Shown piece by piece: positions 52,942 through 60,872 of a stretch of 64,000 bases of DNA. The notes beneath the pieces were generated by a model. It was not told the origin of the DNA. It did no database searches and saw only the letters and a list, made by a program, of their open reading frames with translations. The position numbers were made by a program, and so were the translations under genes. Source of the stretch: KBS-96 sp963722585 (GTDB taxonomy: Bacteria > Acidobacteriota > Terriglobia > Bryobacterales > Bryobacteraceae); contig CAVRNU010000021.1 in assembly GCA_963722585.1 (NCBI GenBank), forward strand, positions 124,001 to 188,000. Reading direction: 5' to 3'. Within the stretch, counting starts at the first letter, position 1, and each line of letters begins with the position of its first letter.

Positions 52942-54429
52942 TTAGCGTGGGTCAAGATTCGGTCGCCGCTTGCCGAATTCTGTGGCCTGTTCGAAGGCAT
53001 AGGCGAGCTGCAAGACACTCCATTCGCTGCGATGCCGGCCGACAATTTGCAAGCCGACTGGCAGGCCGGAGGCCGTGAAACCGCAAGGCATCGATATCGA
53101 TGGATTCTCGACAATGGTGATCATCCAGCAGCATTTCATCCAGTCGATGTAGGTCTGCATACGAGTGCCCGCCACTTCAGTTGGATACGGCTGATTCACG
53201 TTGAAAGGAGGAACTTGCGTACTCGGAACGATGAAATACTCGTATGTTTCTCCGAAGATTCGCATCCGATCCCAAACCTCGTTGTGCAGCTTTTGTACTC
53301 GTATCAGGTCCGGCCCGCTCACTTTCAGTCCTCGCTCCACTTCCCAATGCAACGTATCTTTAACCAGTGCGGGATGAGTGCGAACCGCTTCCGCAAGCGT
53401 TGAGGCGTAGCCGAGGCACCTAAATGTTTTGTAAGCCTCTTCGCCTCCGGTCAGATCCGGCTCTGTTTCTTCCACAATGCAGCCCAGATTTTCAAACGCC
53501 CGGCGCTGGGCATTCACAATGTTACGAATTTCAGGATCGAACGGAGTGCCGCCAAGGTCCTTGAACCAAGCCACTCGAACGCCCTTGAAATCGCGGGCTA
53601 ACGATTGCCGAAATTGCTGTCCAGGCTCGCTGATTGCGATGGGGCAGCGGGAATCCGGTCCGGCCATCACGCTCAACAGCAGCGCGGCGTCCGTTACCGT
53701 TCTGGCCATCGGGCCCACAACTCCCAGCGTCGACCATCCGTTTCTGATCGCGCTCTGCGGCACGCGCCCTGGAGAGGTCCGGAATCCGACGACATTGCAA
53801 AATGCGGCCGGGTTGCGCAACGACCCGCCGCTGTCGCTCCCGTCGGCTATGGGAAGCATATTCGAAGTGAGGCTGACGGCGGCTCCGCCACTGCTGCCGC
53901 CGCACGTTTTAGTTACATCGTATGGATTCCGAGTCGCGCCGAATACTGTATTGAACGTTTGCGAACCGGCTCCGAATTCGGGCGTGTTCGTTTTTCCGAT
54001 TGCGATGGCTCCGGCGTTTCGGATTCGTTCCACGATAATGTCGTCCTCGGCTGGCACGTTAAATTTCATCAGGGGCGAGCCGAACGTCGTCCGTATACCT
54101 TTGGTTTCGACCAGATCTTTATGGGCGATGGGGAGACCGTGCAAAGGACCAAAGGCGGCGCCCGTCGCTTGTAGCTCATCGGCGCGCCGGGCGTTCTCGA
54201 TCGCTTGCTCCGGCAAAAGAGTGACAATCGCATTTACCTTGGGATTGACTTGCTCAATCTGCTTCAGATGCTCGGTCATCACCTCCTGCGCGCTGACCTT
54301 CCGCTGCCGGATCAGGTTCGCGATCTCGATCGCCGTAAGAGTGCAAATCTCGGGTGTCGACGAAGCGAGCATTTTGCTTGCCACACTTAAGCCTAGGGCT
54401 TGCGCAGCCTCGCGGCGCGTGATATCCAT
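52942..54429 (-). CDS. Amidase signature family hydrolase
   Basis: A 495-residue amidase with the complete Ser-cisSer-Lys triad: the lysine in GLPIAHKDLVETKG near residue 107, the glycine/serine stretch CGGSSGGAAVSLTSNMLPIA near 177, and the nucleophile in DGSDSGGSLRNPA near 199. The N terminus carries a twin-arginine-like sequence (DITRREAAQALGLSV), so export by Tat is possible, although the following hydrophobic core is weak. The substrate is unknown. It is divergent from the iorA gene, with 88 bases shared for promoters. Confidence 0.9.
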   Translation of the reverse strand: MDITRREAAQALGLSVASKMLASSTPEICTLTAIEIANLIRQRKVSAQEVMTEHLKQIEQVNPKVNAIVTLLPEQAIENARRADELQATGAAFGPLHGLPIAHKDLVETKGIRTTFGSPLMKFNVPAEDDIIVERIRNAGAIAIGKTNTPEFGAGSQTFNTVFGATRNPYDVTKTCGGSSGGAAVSLTSNMLPIADGSDSGGSLRNPAAFCNVVGFRTSPGRVPQSAIRNGWSTLGVVGPMARTVTDAALLLSVMAGPDSRCPIAISEPGQQFRQSLARDFKGVRVAWFKDLGGTPFDPEIRNIVNAQRRAFENLGCIVEETEPDLTGGEEAYKTFRCLGYASTLAEAVRTHPALVKDTLHWEVERGLKVSGPDLIRVQKLHNEVWDRMRIFGETYEYFIVPSTQVPPFNVNQPYPTEVAGTRMQTYIDWMKCCWMITIVENPSISMPCGFTASGLPVGLQIVGRHRSEWSVLQLAYAFEQATEFGKRRPNLDPR

Positions 54430-54517
54430 TTCGGTCGATCCAATCTCTTGGTGAAATCGCTCAAAAATTCGTTCTATAGTCTAAGGTAAGTCTGCAAGCT
54501 GAAAAGAGGCTTACTTC

Positions 54518-55006
54518 ATGGCAATCACTTTTGAACTCAACGGGCAATCAGCCACAGTAGACGTCGATCCGAAAACGCCGCTTCTCTGGGTTTTGAGGGA
54601 CACGTTAAACCTGACGGGAACCAAATATGGCTGCGGCATTGCGGCGTGCGGGGCTTGCACCGTCCACATTGATGGCGTAGCGCAGCGTTCGTGTGTTTTT
54701 CCGGTTTCGGCGGTCTCCGGGAAGAAGGTCACGACCATCGAAGGTCTATCTACCGATAGAAGCCACCCGGTACAAGAGGCGTGGATCGCCGAGCAGGTTC
54801 CGCAGTGCGGATACTGTCAATCGGGCCAGATCATGACGGCCGTTTCGTTTTTGAAAAAGAATCCCAAGCCCTCCGAGGCGGATGTGGATGCGGCCATGTC
54901 GAACAACATTTGCCGGTGTGGAACGAACCAGCGCATCCGGCGAGCGGTTTTGAGAGCAGCCGGCGTGATGAGTAATCGCGCGGGAGCGGCGGGAGGCGAG
55001 CTGTGA
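54518..55006 (+). CDS. iorA: Isoquinoline 1-oxidoreductase-type small subunit, two [2Fe-2S]
   Basis: A 162-residue iron-sulphur subunit of a xanthine-oxidase-family molybdenum hydroxylase. The N-terminal plant-type ferredoxin cluster uses cysteines in GCGIAACGACTVHIDG near residue 42 and RSCVF; the C-terminal helical cluster uses QCGYCQSGQIM and NNICRCGTNQRIRRAV. It passes electrons from the molybdenum site. Unlike three-subunit hydroxylases, no FAD subunit gene is present, so the electron acceptor may be a cytochrome. Overlaps the large-subunit start by four bases. Confidence 0.94.
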   Translation: MAITFELNGQSATVDVDPKTPLLWVLRDTLNLTGTKYGCGIAACGACTVHIDGVAQRSCVFPVSAVSGKKVTTIEGLSTDRSHPVQEAWIAEQVPQCGYCQSGQIMTAVSFLKKNPKPSEADVDAAMSNNICRCGTNQRIRRAVLRAAGVMSNRAGAAGGEL

Positions 55007-57213
55007 CAGCGACGGAAGAAAAATCAAAACTAAGCCGGCGGGCGGTCCTCAAATCGGCAGCCACGGCGGGCGCGGTGCTGTTGATCGGGTTTGAGGTGCC
55101 GCAAACGGCAAAGGGCGATCCGGCAAAGAAGACCGTCAATCCGCTGCGGTCGTGGGTCCAGATCGATCAAACAGGGCAGGTGACGATCCTCTTTGCGCAC
55201 TCCGAAATGGGCCAGGGGATATCGAGCGCGCTTCCGCTCGCATTGGCCGACGAGTTGGACGTCGATTGGAAGAACGTAAAGACCGAGCAAGCGCCCTTTG
55301 ACCCCGCTACCTTTGGCAATCAAGGCACGGGCGGAAGTGGAAGCGTCGCCGGGTCGTTTCTCCCAGTGCGCCAGGCGGGCGCAGCGGCGCGGCAGATGCT
55401 GATTACGGCCGCAGCGCAGAAATGGAATGTCAGTCCGGTTGACTGCACTACAAAAGCCGGCGCGGTTTATCATGGCAGCGATCGCCTGGCATACGGAGAG
55501 CTCGTCGCGACGGCGGCAAGCTTGCCCATTCCCGATTTCGAGAAAGTGCAGCTCAAGAAGCCGGAAGAGTTTCAGCTGATCGGCAAGGAAAACATTCAGC
55601 GCAAAGATATTCCACCGAAAACGGATGGCAGCGCGAAGTTTGGAATCGATACGCGCATTTCCGGAATGATCTATGCGATGGTCGAGCGCTGCCCGGCGTT
55701 TGGTGGAAAAGTGAAGAGTTTCGATGCCTCGAAGGCCAAGGCCATTCCTGGTGTCCGCGATGTTTTCGAAATTCCGGCGGTGCCGGAAGGCGTTCACTCG
55801 TGGGGCGGCGTCGCGGTTGTAGCCGATTCCACTTGGATTGCTATGCAGGCCCGGAAACAACTCCAAATCGAATGGGATCTCGGCCCGAATGCTACCGAAA
55901 GCAGTGAAACGCTGCGTAGGCAATTCCGCCGGATTGTCGACTCGCCTATGAAAGTAGTGCTGAACCGGGGCAATGTCGATGAAGCGATCAGCAACGCGCC
56001 GGCAGAGCGGAAAGTGGAGGCAGATTACGAGCTGCCGTTCCAAGCTCACGCCACAATGGAGCCGATGAACTGCACGATGCAAGTCGGCCCCACCCAAGCC
56101 GAGGCGTGGGCGCCGGTACAAGGTCCGGAATGGGTGCAAGGTGTAATGCAGCAGGTAACCGGCCTGCCTCCGGACAAAATCACGGTGCACACAACTTACA
56201 TGGGAGGCGGTTTTGGGCGTCGCTATCAGGCCGATTTCGCCATCGAGTGCGCGCAGATCGCTAAGCGCGTGGGTAAGCCAGTGCAACTGGTCTGGTCGCG
56301 GGAAGACGACATGACGCACGATTTTTATCGCCCGGCTTCATACCATCGCGTGAGTGGCGCCGTGGATGAGAAAGGAAACATCGTAGCCTGGCGGCACCGG
56401 AGCACATCGACATCCATCGCCGATTGGTGGAATCCGAAGGAATCGCCCGAATCTTCCGAGCTCGGCTCGACGTTGCAGATGCCGTATCTCGCGCAGAACT
56501 ATAAGCTCGAGTATGCGCCGGCGAAATCGGGAGTTCCGCGCGCCTGGTGGCGGTCAGTAGAGGCGTCGGTCATCGGCTTCGTCATGGAAAGCTATATGGA
56601 CGAGCTGGCTCACGCCGCTAAGACCGATCCTTACGAATTTCGTATGGCAAAGCTCGGCAGCGACCGCCTGGTGAAAAACCCGAATGATGAGAAGGCGGTT
56701 CCGCTTGACACCGCGCGAATGAAGGGAGTATTGAAGCTCGCGGCCGAGAAGGCAAATTGGGGCCAGCCGCTTCCTTCGGGCCAGGGACGCGGCATTGCCT
56801 GTCATTATTCGTTCAACAGCTATGTTGCGAACGTTGCGCAAGTTAGCGTAGCAAAAGGCCAGCTCCACATCGATCGCATTGTTTCTGCGGTCGACATTGG
56901 CACGGCAGTGCACATGGATGGTATTCGCGCGCAAGTCGAAAGCGCGATTGTCTACGGACTGACCGCCGCGCTCAAAAGTCAGATCACCATTCAGAATGGC
57001 CGAGCGGTTGAAAGCAACTTCAACAACTTCACAACGCTTTCGGTAAAGGAAACGCCCAACATCGATGTGTATATCGTGCAGAGCAATTTGCCGCCGACAG
57101 GTATTGGCGAACCCGGCTTGCCGCCGACCGCGCCCGCGCTGATGAACGCCGTATTTACGGCTACTGGCAAGCGCATCCGGCGGCTGCCGCTGCAGCCAGG
57201 CGATCTGGTCTGA
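55003..57213 (+). CDS. iorB: Isoquinoline 1-oxidoreductase-type molybdenum-binding subunit
   Basis: A 736-residue subunit holding the molybdopterin cofactor. The leader KLSRRAVLKSAATAGAVLLI is a Tat signal near residue 9, so the folded enzyme is exported together with the small subunit. HSEMGQGISSALPLALADEL near 66, QGTGGSGSVAGSF near 107, YMGGGFGRRYQADFAIECAQ near 399 and the catalytic glutamate in GIGEPGLPPTAPALMNAVF near 702 match the IorB/aldehyde-oxidase family. Real substrate unknown: aldehydes or N-heterocycles. Start GTG at 55003, overlapping iorA. Confidence 0.94.
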   Translation: MTATEEKSKLSRRAVLKSAATAGAVLLIGFEVPQTAKGDPAKKTVNPLRSWVQIDQTGQVTILFAHSEMGQGISSALPLALADELDVDWKNVKTEQAPFDPATFGNQGTGGSGSVAGSFLPVRQAGAAARQMLITAAAQKWNVSPVDCTTKAGAVYHGSDRLAYGELVATAASLPIPDFEKVQLKKPEEFQLIGKENIQRKDIPPKTDGSAKFGIDTRISGMIYAMVERCPAFGGKVKSFDASKAKAIPGVRDVFEIPAVPEGVHSWGGVAVVADSTWIAMQARKQLQIEWDLGPNATESSETLRRQFRRIVDSPMKVVLNRGNVDEAISNAPAERKVEADYELPFQAHATMEPMNCTMQVGPTQAEAWAPVQGPEWVQGVMQQVTGLPPDKITVHTTYMGGGFGRRYQADFAIECAQIAKRVGKPVQLVWSREDDMTHDFYRPASYHRVSGAVDEKGNIVAWRHRSTSTSIADWWNPKESPESSELGSTLQMPYLAQNYKLEYAPAKSGVPRAWWRSVEASVIGFVMESYMDELAHAAKTDPYEFRMAKLGSDRLVKNPNDEKAVPLDTARMKGVLKLAAEKANWGQPLPSGQGRGIACHYSFNSYVANVAQVSVAKGQLHIDRIVSAVDIGTAVHMDGIRAQVESAIVYGLTAALKSQITIQNGRAVESNFNNFTTLSVKETPNIDVYIVQSNLPPTGIGEPGLPPTAPALMNAVFTATGKRIRRLPLQPGDLV

Positions 57214-57489
57214 GTTCGGCTGGTTGCTTAGGGATTGCGCATCAGAGATGGCGCGTGCGCAACCTTGATGGGTGACGGGGTCAAAGCCGAGGAAACAGCG
57301 AGTTTGTTCGCAAGATCCTGTACATAAAACAAGCACACTGGACACATGGTCTGTCGTCAACCGTCCTCGGCTTGCTTGCAAACGCCGCTCGCGCATCGAG
57401 GCCCATTTTGTTCATCCCGCCTTCTGCTAGAACTCGTGATAGCGGTTGTATTCGATATGGACTCGCCGGCTGCCTGCTGGATCTGTGAA

Positions 57490-57660
57490 TCATTGAGTCG
57501 CCTCCAACGCAAGAGGTGTGACGCGCGCGTCCGAGTGGGCGAAGGATATGCGCGTGCCGGCATACACACGCTTCGCGCCTCTTCTCAGGGTTTCCTCTGC
57601 CGGTGCGCGACCGAGTCCGCGATTGGCTCTAATCACCAGGACTGCTGCGTCTGCGATCTT
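57490..57660 (-). pseudogene. Short-chain dehydrogenase, N-terminal remnant
   Basis: On the minus strand the sequence reads ADAAVLVIRANRGLGRAPAE and ETLRRGAKRV, close to the NAD-binding start of a short-chain dehydrogenase (TGANRGLGRALVEE...), then, one base out of frame, YAGTRISFAHSDARVTPLAL before a stop. The expected TG of TGANRG is changed to IR, and only about 55 codons remain. The flanks at 57214-57489 and 57661-57880 show no gene I can support. Confidence 0.55.
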
Positions 57661-57880
57661 AATTTTGTTTTTAGTATCTTGCTCACGCGACGACGCGCTT
57701 TTGTGATGGCAGCGTGGGCGCTCTGTACGGTGCTTATATCGGCATCTGCCTGCTCACCTCGCGCACTGCGCCGTCATGTCCACCGCGGGTTCTCCCGAAA
57801 AGAGTACGCCGCGCGCCCTTGACGCTCAACGGAACAGCTCCAGCTCCGCCTCGGGTGACGGTACCATCGGACTTGCGCCT

Positions 57881-58627
57881 CTAGCTGGGGGTGGTGCCGA
57901 GGTTGTCGGAGCGTCCGGCATCGAGGGGCGACCACTGGGCGGTGGGACGTCCGTTGGTACGGGTATTTTGCTTCCCTTTAAACCGTTGTGGCCAGCCGGT
58001 CGGCGAGTCCTCCCACGTCTCCTGCCGCCCGTAGACGGTCAAGTCGAGCAACCGGTAGCTGTTATCCATCGCCTCGACGCCGCGCACCGTCGTCCAGTAA
58101 GTCTCGAAGACATTGGATCCTTGTCGCAAGTAGCAAACGATGTGCATCATGCCTACCCGGCGTCCAACCAAGAGGGTGTCGAGCGAGTCCTGGGCCGAGT
58201 ACCAAGGCATCTCCCAGCCCATGAAGTCGCGATACCGGGCGCTCTCTTCGTACGGGCCTTGGCAAAACGTGGCGTAGGTGACGTCGCGAGAACGAATATA
58301 GGACAGCTCGCCAACCTGCGATGTAACCCAGGTGCATCCCTCGCACTGCTCCGGCGCAGGGTGGCCGGTGTGCCACATGAAGTAGTAGGCGATGAGCATC
58401 CGGCGTCCCTCAAACACGTCCAATAGTGTCACCGCCCCACGTTCGCCAATGAGCGGTGTGGCACCGTTCACCTCGACCATGGGGAGCCGTCGGCGGGCGG
58501 CCGCAATGGCGTCGCCTTCTCTTGTGTGGGCCTTCTCTCGAACCCTCAATGCGTCCAGCTCGGCCTGGAAGGTGCTCCGATCGACTATTTTGGGCGCTCC
58601 AAGTTCATCGCGTATGATGTCCTCCAT
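57881..58627 (-). CDS. DUF899 family thioredoxin-like protein (copy A)
   Basis: A 248-residue member of DUF899, a thioredoxin-like family of unknown function. LLDVFEGRRMLIAYYFMWHT near residue 68, CEGCTWVTSQVGEL near 95, DVTYATFCQGPYEE and MGWEMPWYSAQDS are family features; FETYWTTVRGVEAMDNSYRL with DLTVYGRQETWEDSP completes the domain. CEGC and WEMPWY sit at the place of the thioredoxin active site. The stop of the next DUF899 copy is 24 bases before its ATG, and a ribosome site GGGAGAGA lies in the gap, so both are in one transcript. Confidence 0.9.
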   Translation of the reverse strand: MEDIIRDELGAPKIVDRSTFQAELDALRVREKAHTREGDAIAAARRRLPMVEVNGATPLIGERGAVTLLDVFEGRRMLIAYYFMWHTGHPAPEQCEGCTWVTSQVGELSYIRSRDVTYATFCQGPYEESARYRDFMGWEMPWYSAQDSLDTLLVGRRVGMMHIVCYLRQGSNVFETYWTTVRGVEAMDNSYRLLDLTVYGRQETWEDSPTGWPQRFKGKQNTRTNGRPTAQWSPLDAGRSDNLGTTPS

Positions 58628-58651
58628 CGTTCTCTCCCTTGCTAACCTCGG

Positions 58652-59452
58652 TCACGCTTTCGCCTCTGCGTCGCGCTTTCGGGCTGCTTCTTGAGGGTCG
58701 GTTATTATGTCGATCCACTTCGGGTCAGGGGAGGCCTCGGCGTCGTAGTTGTCGTGCCAGTTCCACCACTTATACGGCGGGGTCTGGGGGTAACCCTCTG
58801 GCGAGTCCTCCCAAGTCTCCTGACGGCCGAGCGGCGTGAGGTCGAGGTAGCTCCAGGTCGTCCCCATCGCCTCGTCGCCCCGATTGTTGATGAAGTATGT
58901 GCGAAACACCCGCTCGCCGTCGCGGAAGAACAGGTTGTGGCCGTGCCATTCGTTCACGCCGAAGTCGGTGTCGAAGCTGTCCGTTATGGTGTACCACGGC
59001 ATCTCCCAGCCCATCCGCGCCTTCAGGCGCTCGATGTCCGCCTGCGACGCGCGTGAGGCGTAGGCGAGGGTGGTGTCGCGGGCGTTCAGATGCGCGAGGT
59101 GGGCTACCTGGTCGGCTCCGAAGGAGCAGCCGCGGCAGGCATGCTCGGGCCAGCCGAAGACGCCGAACTCGAAGAAGGCGCGGTAGACGATCAATTGACG
59201 GCGGCCCTCGAACAAATCGAGCAGGCTTACCTTGCCCTTGGGTCCGTCGAACTCGTACTTCTTGTCCACGGCCAGCCAAGGCATCCGCCGGCGTTCGGCG
59301 GCCAGCGCGTCACGGGAGCGGGTCAAGGCCTTCTCCTTCACGAGGAGCTGCTGGCGCGCAGCCTCCCATTCCTGCTGCGACACGATCGGGGGTGTGTTCA
59401 TCGCGAGATGTCCTTTCCCTTGTTCCTTGTCTCTCTCCTTGCTTGTTGCCAT
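58652..59452 (-). CDS. DUF899 family thioredoxin-like protein (copy B)
   Basis: A 266-residue DUF899 protein clearly paralogous to copy A: LLDLFEGRRQLIVYRAFFEF near residue 76, the cysteine pair in HACRGCSFGADQ near 104, MGWEMPWYTITDSFDTDFGV, and DLTPLGRQETWEDSPEGYPQ. The start could also be at MNTPPIV 17 codons later. It starts 2 bases before the stop of the 48-residue MCPAC protein upstream, which suggests translational coupling. Function unknown; such proteins are often near TetR-type regulators. Confidence 0.9.
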   Translation of the reverse strand: MATSKERDKEQGKGHLAMNTPPIVSQQEWEAARQQLLVKEKALTRSRDALAAERRRMPWLAVDKKYEFDGPKGKVSLLDLFEGRRQLIVYRAFFEFGVFGWPEHACRGCSFGADQVAHLAHLNARDTTLAYASRASQADIERLKARMGWEMPWYTITDSFDTDFGVNEWHGHNLFFRDGERVFRTYFINNRGDEAMGTTWSYLDLTPLGRQETWEDSPEGYPQTPPYKWWNWHDNYDAEASPDPKWIDIITDPQEAARKRDAEAKA

Positions 59453-59453
59453 C

Positions 59454-59600
59454 TTATTTCTCCTTTGTTTTCTGAAACAGACCGAGACGATTCGTTCTGA
59501 AAAATTTTCTGAACTTGCCGATGCACACCGCCAGAGTTCCTCCCGTCGATCCGGCTCCGGCGACTATTACTGCTGTGCTTGCGATGCATGCTGGGCACAT
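59454..59600 (-). CDS. Small cysteine-containing membrane protein (MCPxC type)
   Basis: A 48-residue protein starting MCPACIASTAVIVAGAGSTG, one membrane helix, then a basic tail (KFRKFFRTNRLG). A very good ribosome site, GAGGAGG, lies 5 bases before the ATG. Short proteins opening MCPxC with a glycine-rich helix occur next to DUF899 genes in other bacteria, as I recall. Placed directly before copy B, separated by 1 base. The CPAC pair could have a redox role with the thioredoxin-like neighbours; this is inference. Confidence 0.6.
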   Translation of the reverse strand: MCPACIASTAVIVAGAGSTGGTLAVCIGKFRKFFRTNRLGLFQKTKEK

Positions 59601-59950
59601 ATGTCCCTCCTCTGAACTTCTAATTTGTCCGCGCCTCCGGAAGAGGTCTGCCAGCGAGGCGCTTCCCTCATCCGTGTCGAATCGCGATACTCCTTGTTGA
59701 CTCGAACCCACGGCAATTCCTGTCGTTGCTGTGTCAGTTCGTCGCTTGTCCCCGGAGGTCGCCGATACCGTTGCCGCGATCGCGGAACCACCGGCCGCCC
59801 GGCCATCGTTCCATTATCATTTGCAAAAGGTTCACCCTGCGGGTTCGAAAAGCCTTCCGAGTCGGTGCAAAAGGCTGCGAAAGACGGTTTCAATGTCTGC
59901 TGTATGTCAAGGCTCTGGATCATGTCCAGCGTCATGTTGTCAATTGCCAC
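59601..59950 (-). pseudogene. Truncated DUF899 remnant (copy C)
   Basis: On the minus strand one frame gives SDELTQQRQELPWVRVNKEY and, after a frame change near 59695, RFDTDEGSASLADLFRRRGQ, matching the N-terminal quarter of DUF899 proteins (RRELPWVRVEKEYVFDTDEG...). The thioredoxin part is missing; the sequence passes into the MCPAC gene's ribosome site. An ATG at 59948-59950 lies just downstream of the palindromic operator. It is a third, broken member of the DUF899 cluster. Confidence 0.6.
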
Positions 59951-59969
59951 GCCTCAATGAACTTCCTAC

Positions 59970-60001
59970 GTGACTCTATAGTAACGTTACTATAAAGTCA
60001 C
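59970..60001. promoter_or_regulatory. 32-bp palindrome, TetR-like operator
   Basis: A near-perfect palindrome: GTGACT (59970-59975) with AGTCAC (59996-60001) flanks TATAGTAACGTTACTATA, broken by one mismatch pair (C/A). The centre, AACGTT, and the 18-bp core are typical of TetR-family operators. It lies 20 bases upstream of the DUF899 remnant start on the minus strand, at the position of a promoter for the DUF899 cluster. No TetR gene is present in the window. Confidence 0.65.
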
Positions 60002-60092
60002 TTCAAGCGAAATTTTATTCTTGGTAATCGATACGAGTTCGCAAGCTGAAACGGACTGAAATTGAAAATAACAAGGCACGCGATCTACAGTT

Positions 60093-60438
60093 GAGGGTAC
60101 CCAGGGACATCTTCACTTCCCGGATTTGTTCCGTGTGCCGGCGGAGTGAGCAGCGATAGTTAGAAGAAATTGGTAGACATCGATGGTGGTCCCGGCGGGT
60201 CCTTCGCCGGAATGCTGCGCACTGGACCGCTTCGGTCAGGGCCATTGATGGTGGAAAGTAGTTCCATCCGTGACGGCTTCAATTCAGCGAGCAAATATGC
60301 GCGCTCAGTATTAGTCATGCCGCTCTCCTGGATGGCGACAGACTGGGCGTACGCTCGCCCCGAAAGGAACAGCGGTTGCGCGCACACGATCACGAAGCAA
60401 GACAACATTGCTAAGCTGCCATGGCGGAATCCTCTCAT
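60093..60438 (-). pseudogene. DinB-family protein, internally deleted
   Basis: An N-terminal frame from an ATG at 60436-60438 has a signal peptide (MLSCFVIVCAQPLFLSGRAY) and MTNTERAYLLAELKPSRMEL with LLSTINGP, which matches DinB proteins (ERxxLLxxLxxSRxxLLxxI.GL). The frame then breaks and LTEAVQCAAFRRRT continues the domain, but the middle is missing; near 60140 the C-terminal DinB motif appears as RHTEQIREVK. An intact gene would be about 500-550 bases, so roughly 200 are lost. Confidence 0.6.
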
Positions 60439-60469
60439 GCTCGCGCGCTTGGCGCAGTTGTTTGAGCTC

Positions 60470-60866
60470 CGCGGATCGCCTCAGAAAGGTGATCGGACCG
60501 CAGCGCCATTCGAACGTGTTTCAAAACGTGGGTACCGCTTTGAACTGCAGTCGCGAGCGAACCGGGGGTACCGCGGACCACGTACAAAAGGTCGCTCGCG
60601 CGAAGGAACTTGTCACATATCGTTCTCTGGATTCGATAGCCCTGCGCGAGACTTGCTTTGGACCTGCCTCGCCGAAGACCCCGGTTTCGCTTCAGGATGG
60701 GCGTACCTTAGACGATGCTGTGCGTTTCTGGATAAGTTTAGTTGCACATCGTCGTCAGGACAGGAGTTGGCGAGAGCAGCGTTTGCGCGGCGCTCGCTCT
60801 CGATCCCTACCATTGCTTTGGTCACAAAGTTGCACATGCTAATTACTGTTCAGCTCAGTTGGGGGT
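60470..60866 (+). pseudogene. Winged-helix/TPR regulator remnant
   Basis: In one plus frame FERVSKRGYRFELQ matches the wing of an OmpR-type DNA-binding domain (ETVPKRGYRF), and later FSGFDSPARDLLWTCLAEDP, GFASGWAYLRRCCAFLDKFS and ELARAAFARRSLSIP match a TPR region of a family common in Acidobacteria (transcriptional regulator plus TPRs). The two parts are too close together and no start is present, so several hundred codons are missing. It ends 6 bases before the amylase ATG. Confidence 0.5.
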
Positions 60867-60872
60867 AAGCCC

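Noticed and set aside
53477..54454. A 325-residue plus-strand frame over the amidase gene
   Set aside because: The amidase on the minus strand has all catalytic motifs; the plus frame has none.
55030..56319. A 429-residue frame antisense to iorB
   Set aside because: The plus-strand molybdenum-binding subunit is complete with motifs throughout; the antisense frame resembles nothing.
57346..57822. A 158-residue plus-strand frame
   Set aside because: It lies opposite the short-chain dehydrogenase remnant, is cysteine- and arginine-rich and matches no family.
60170..60868. A 232-residue plus-strand frame as an intact gene
   Set aside because: Its first part is antisense to the DinB remnant and only the later part shows regulator/TPR similarity, so it was recorded as a remnant.
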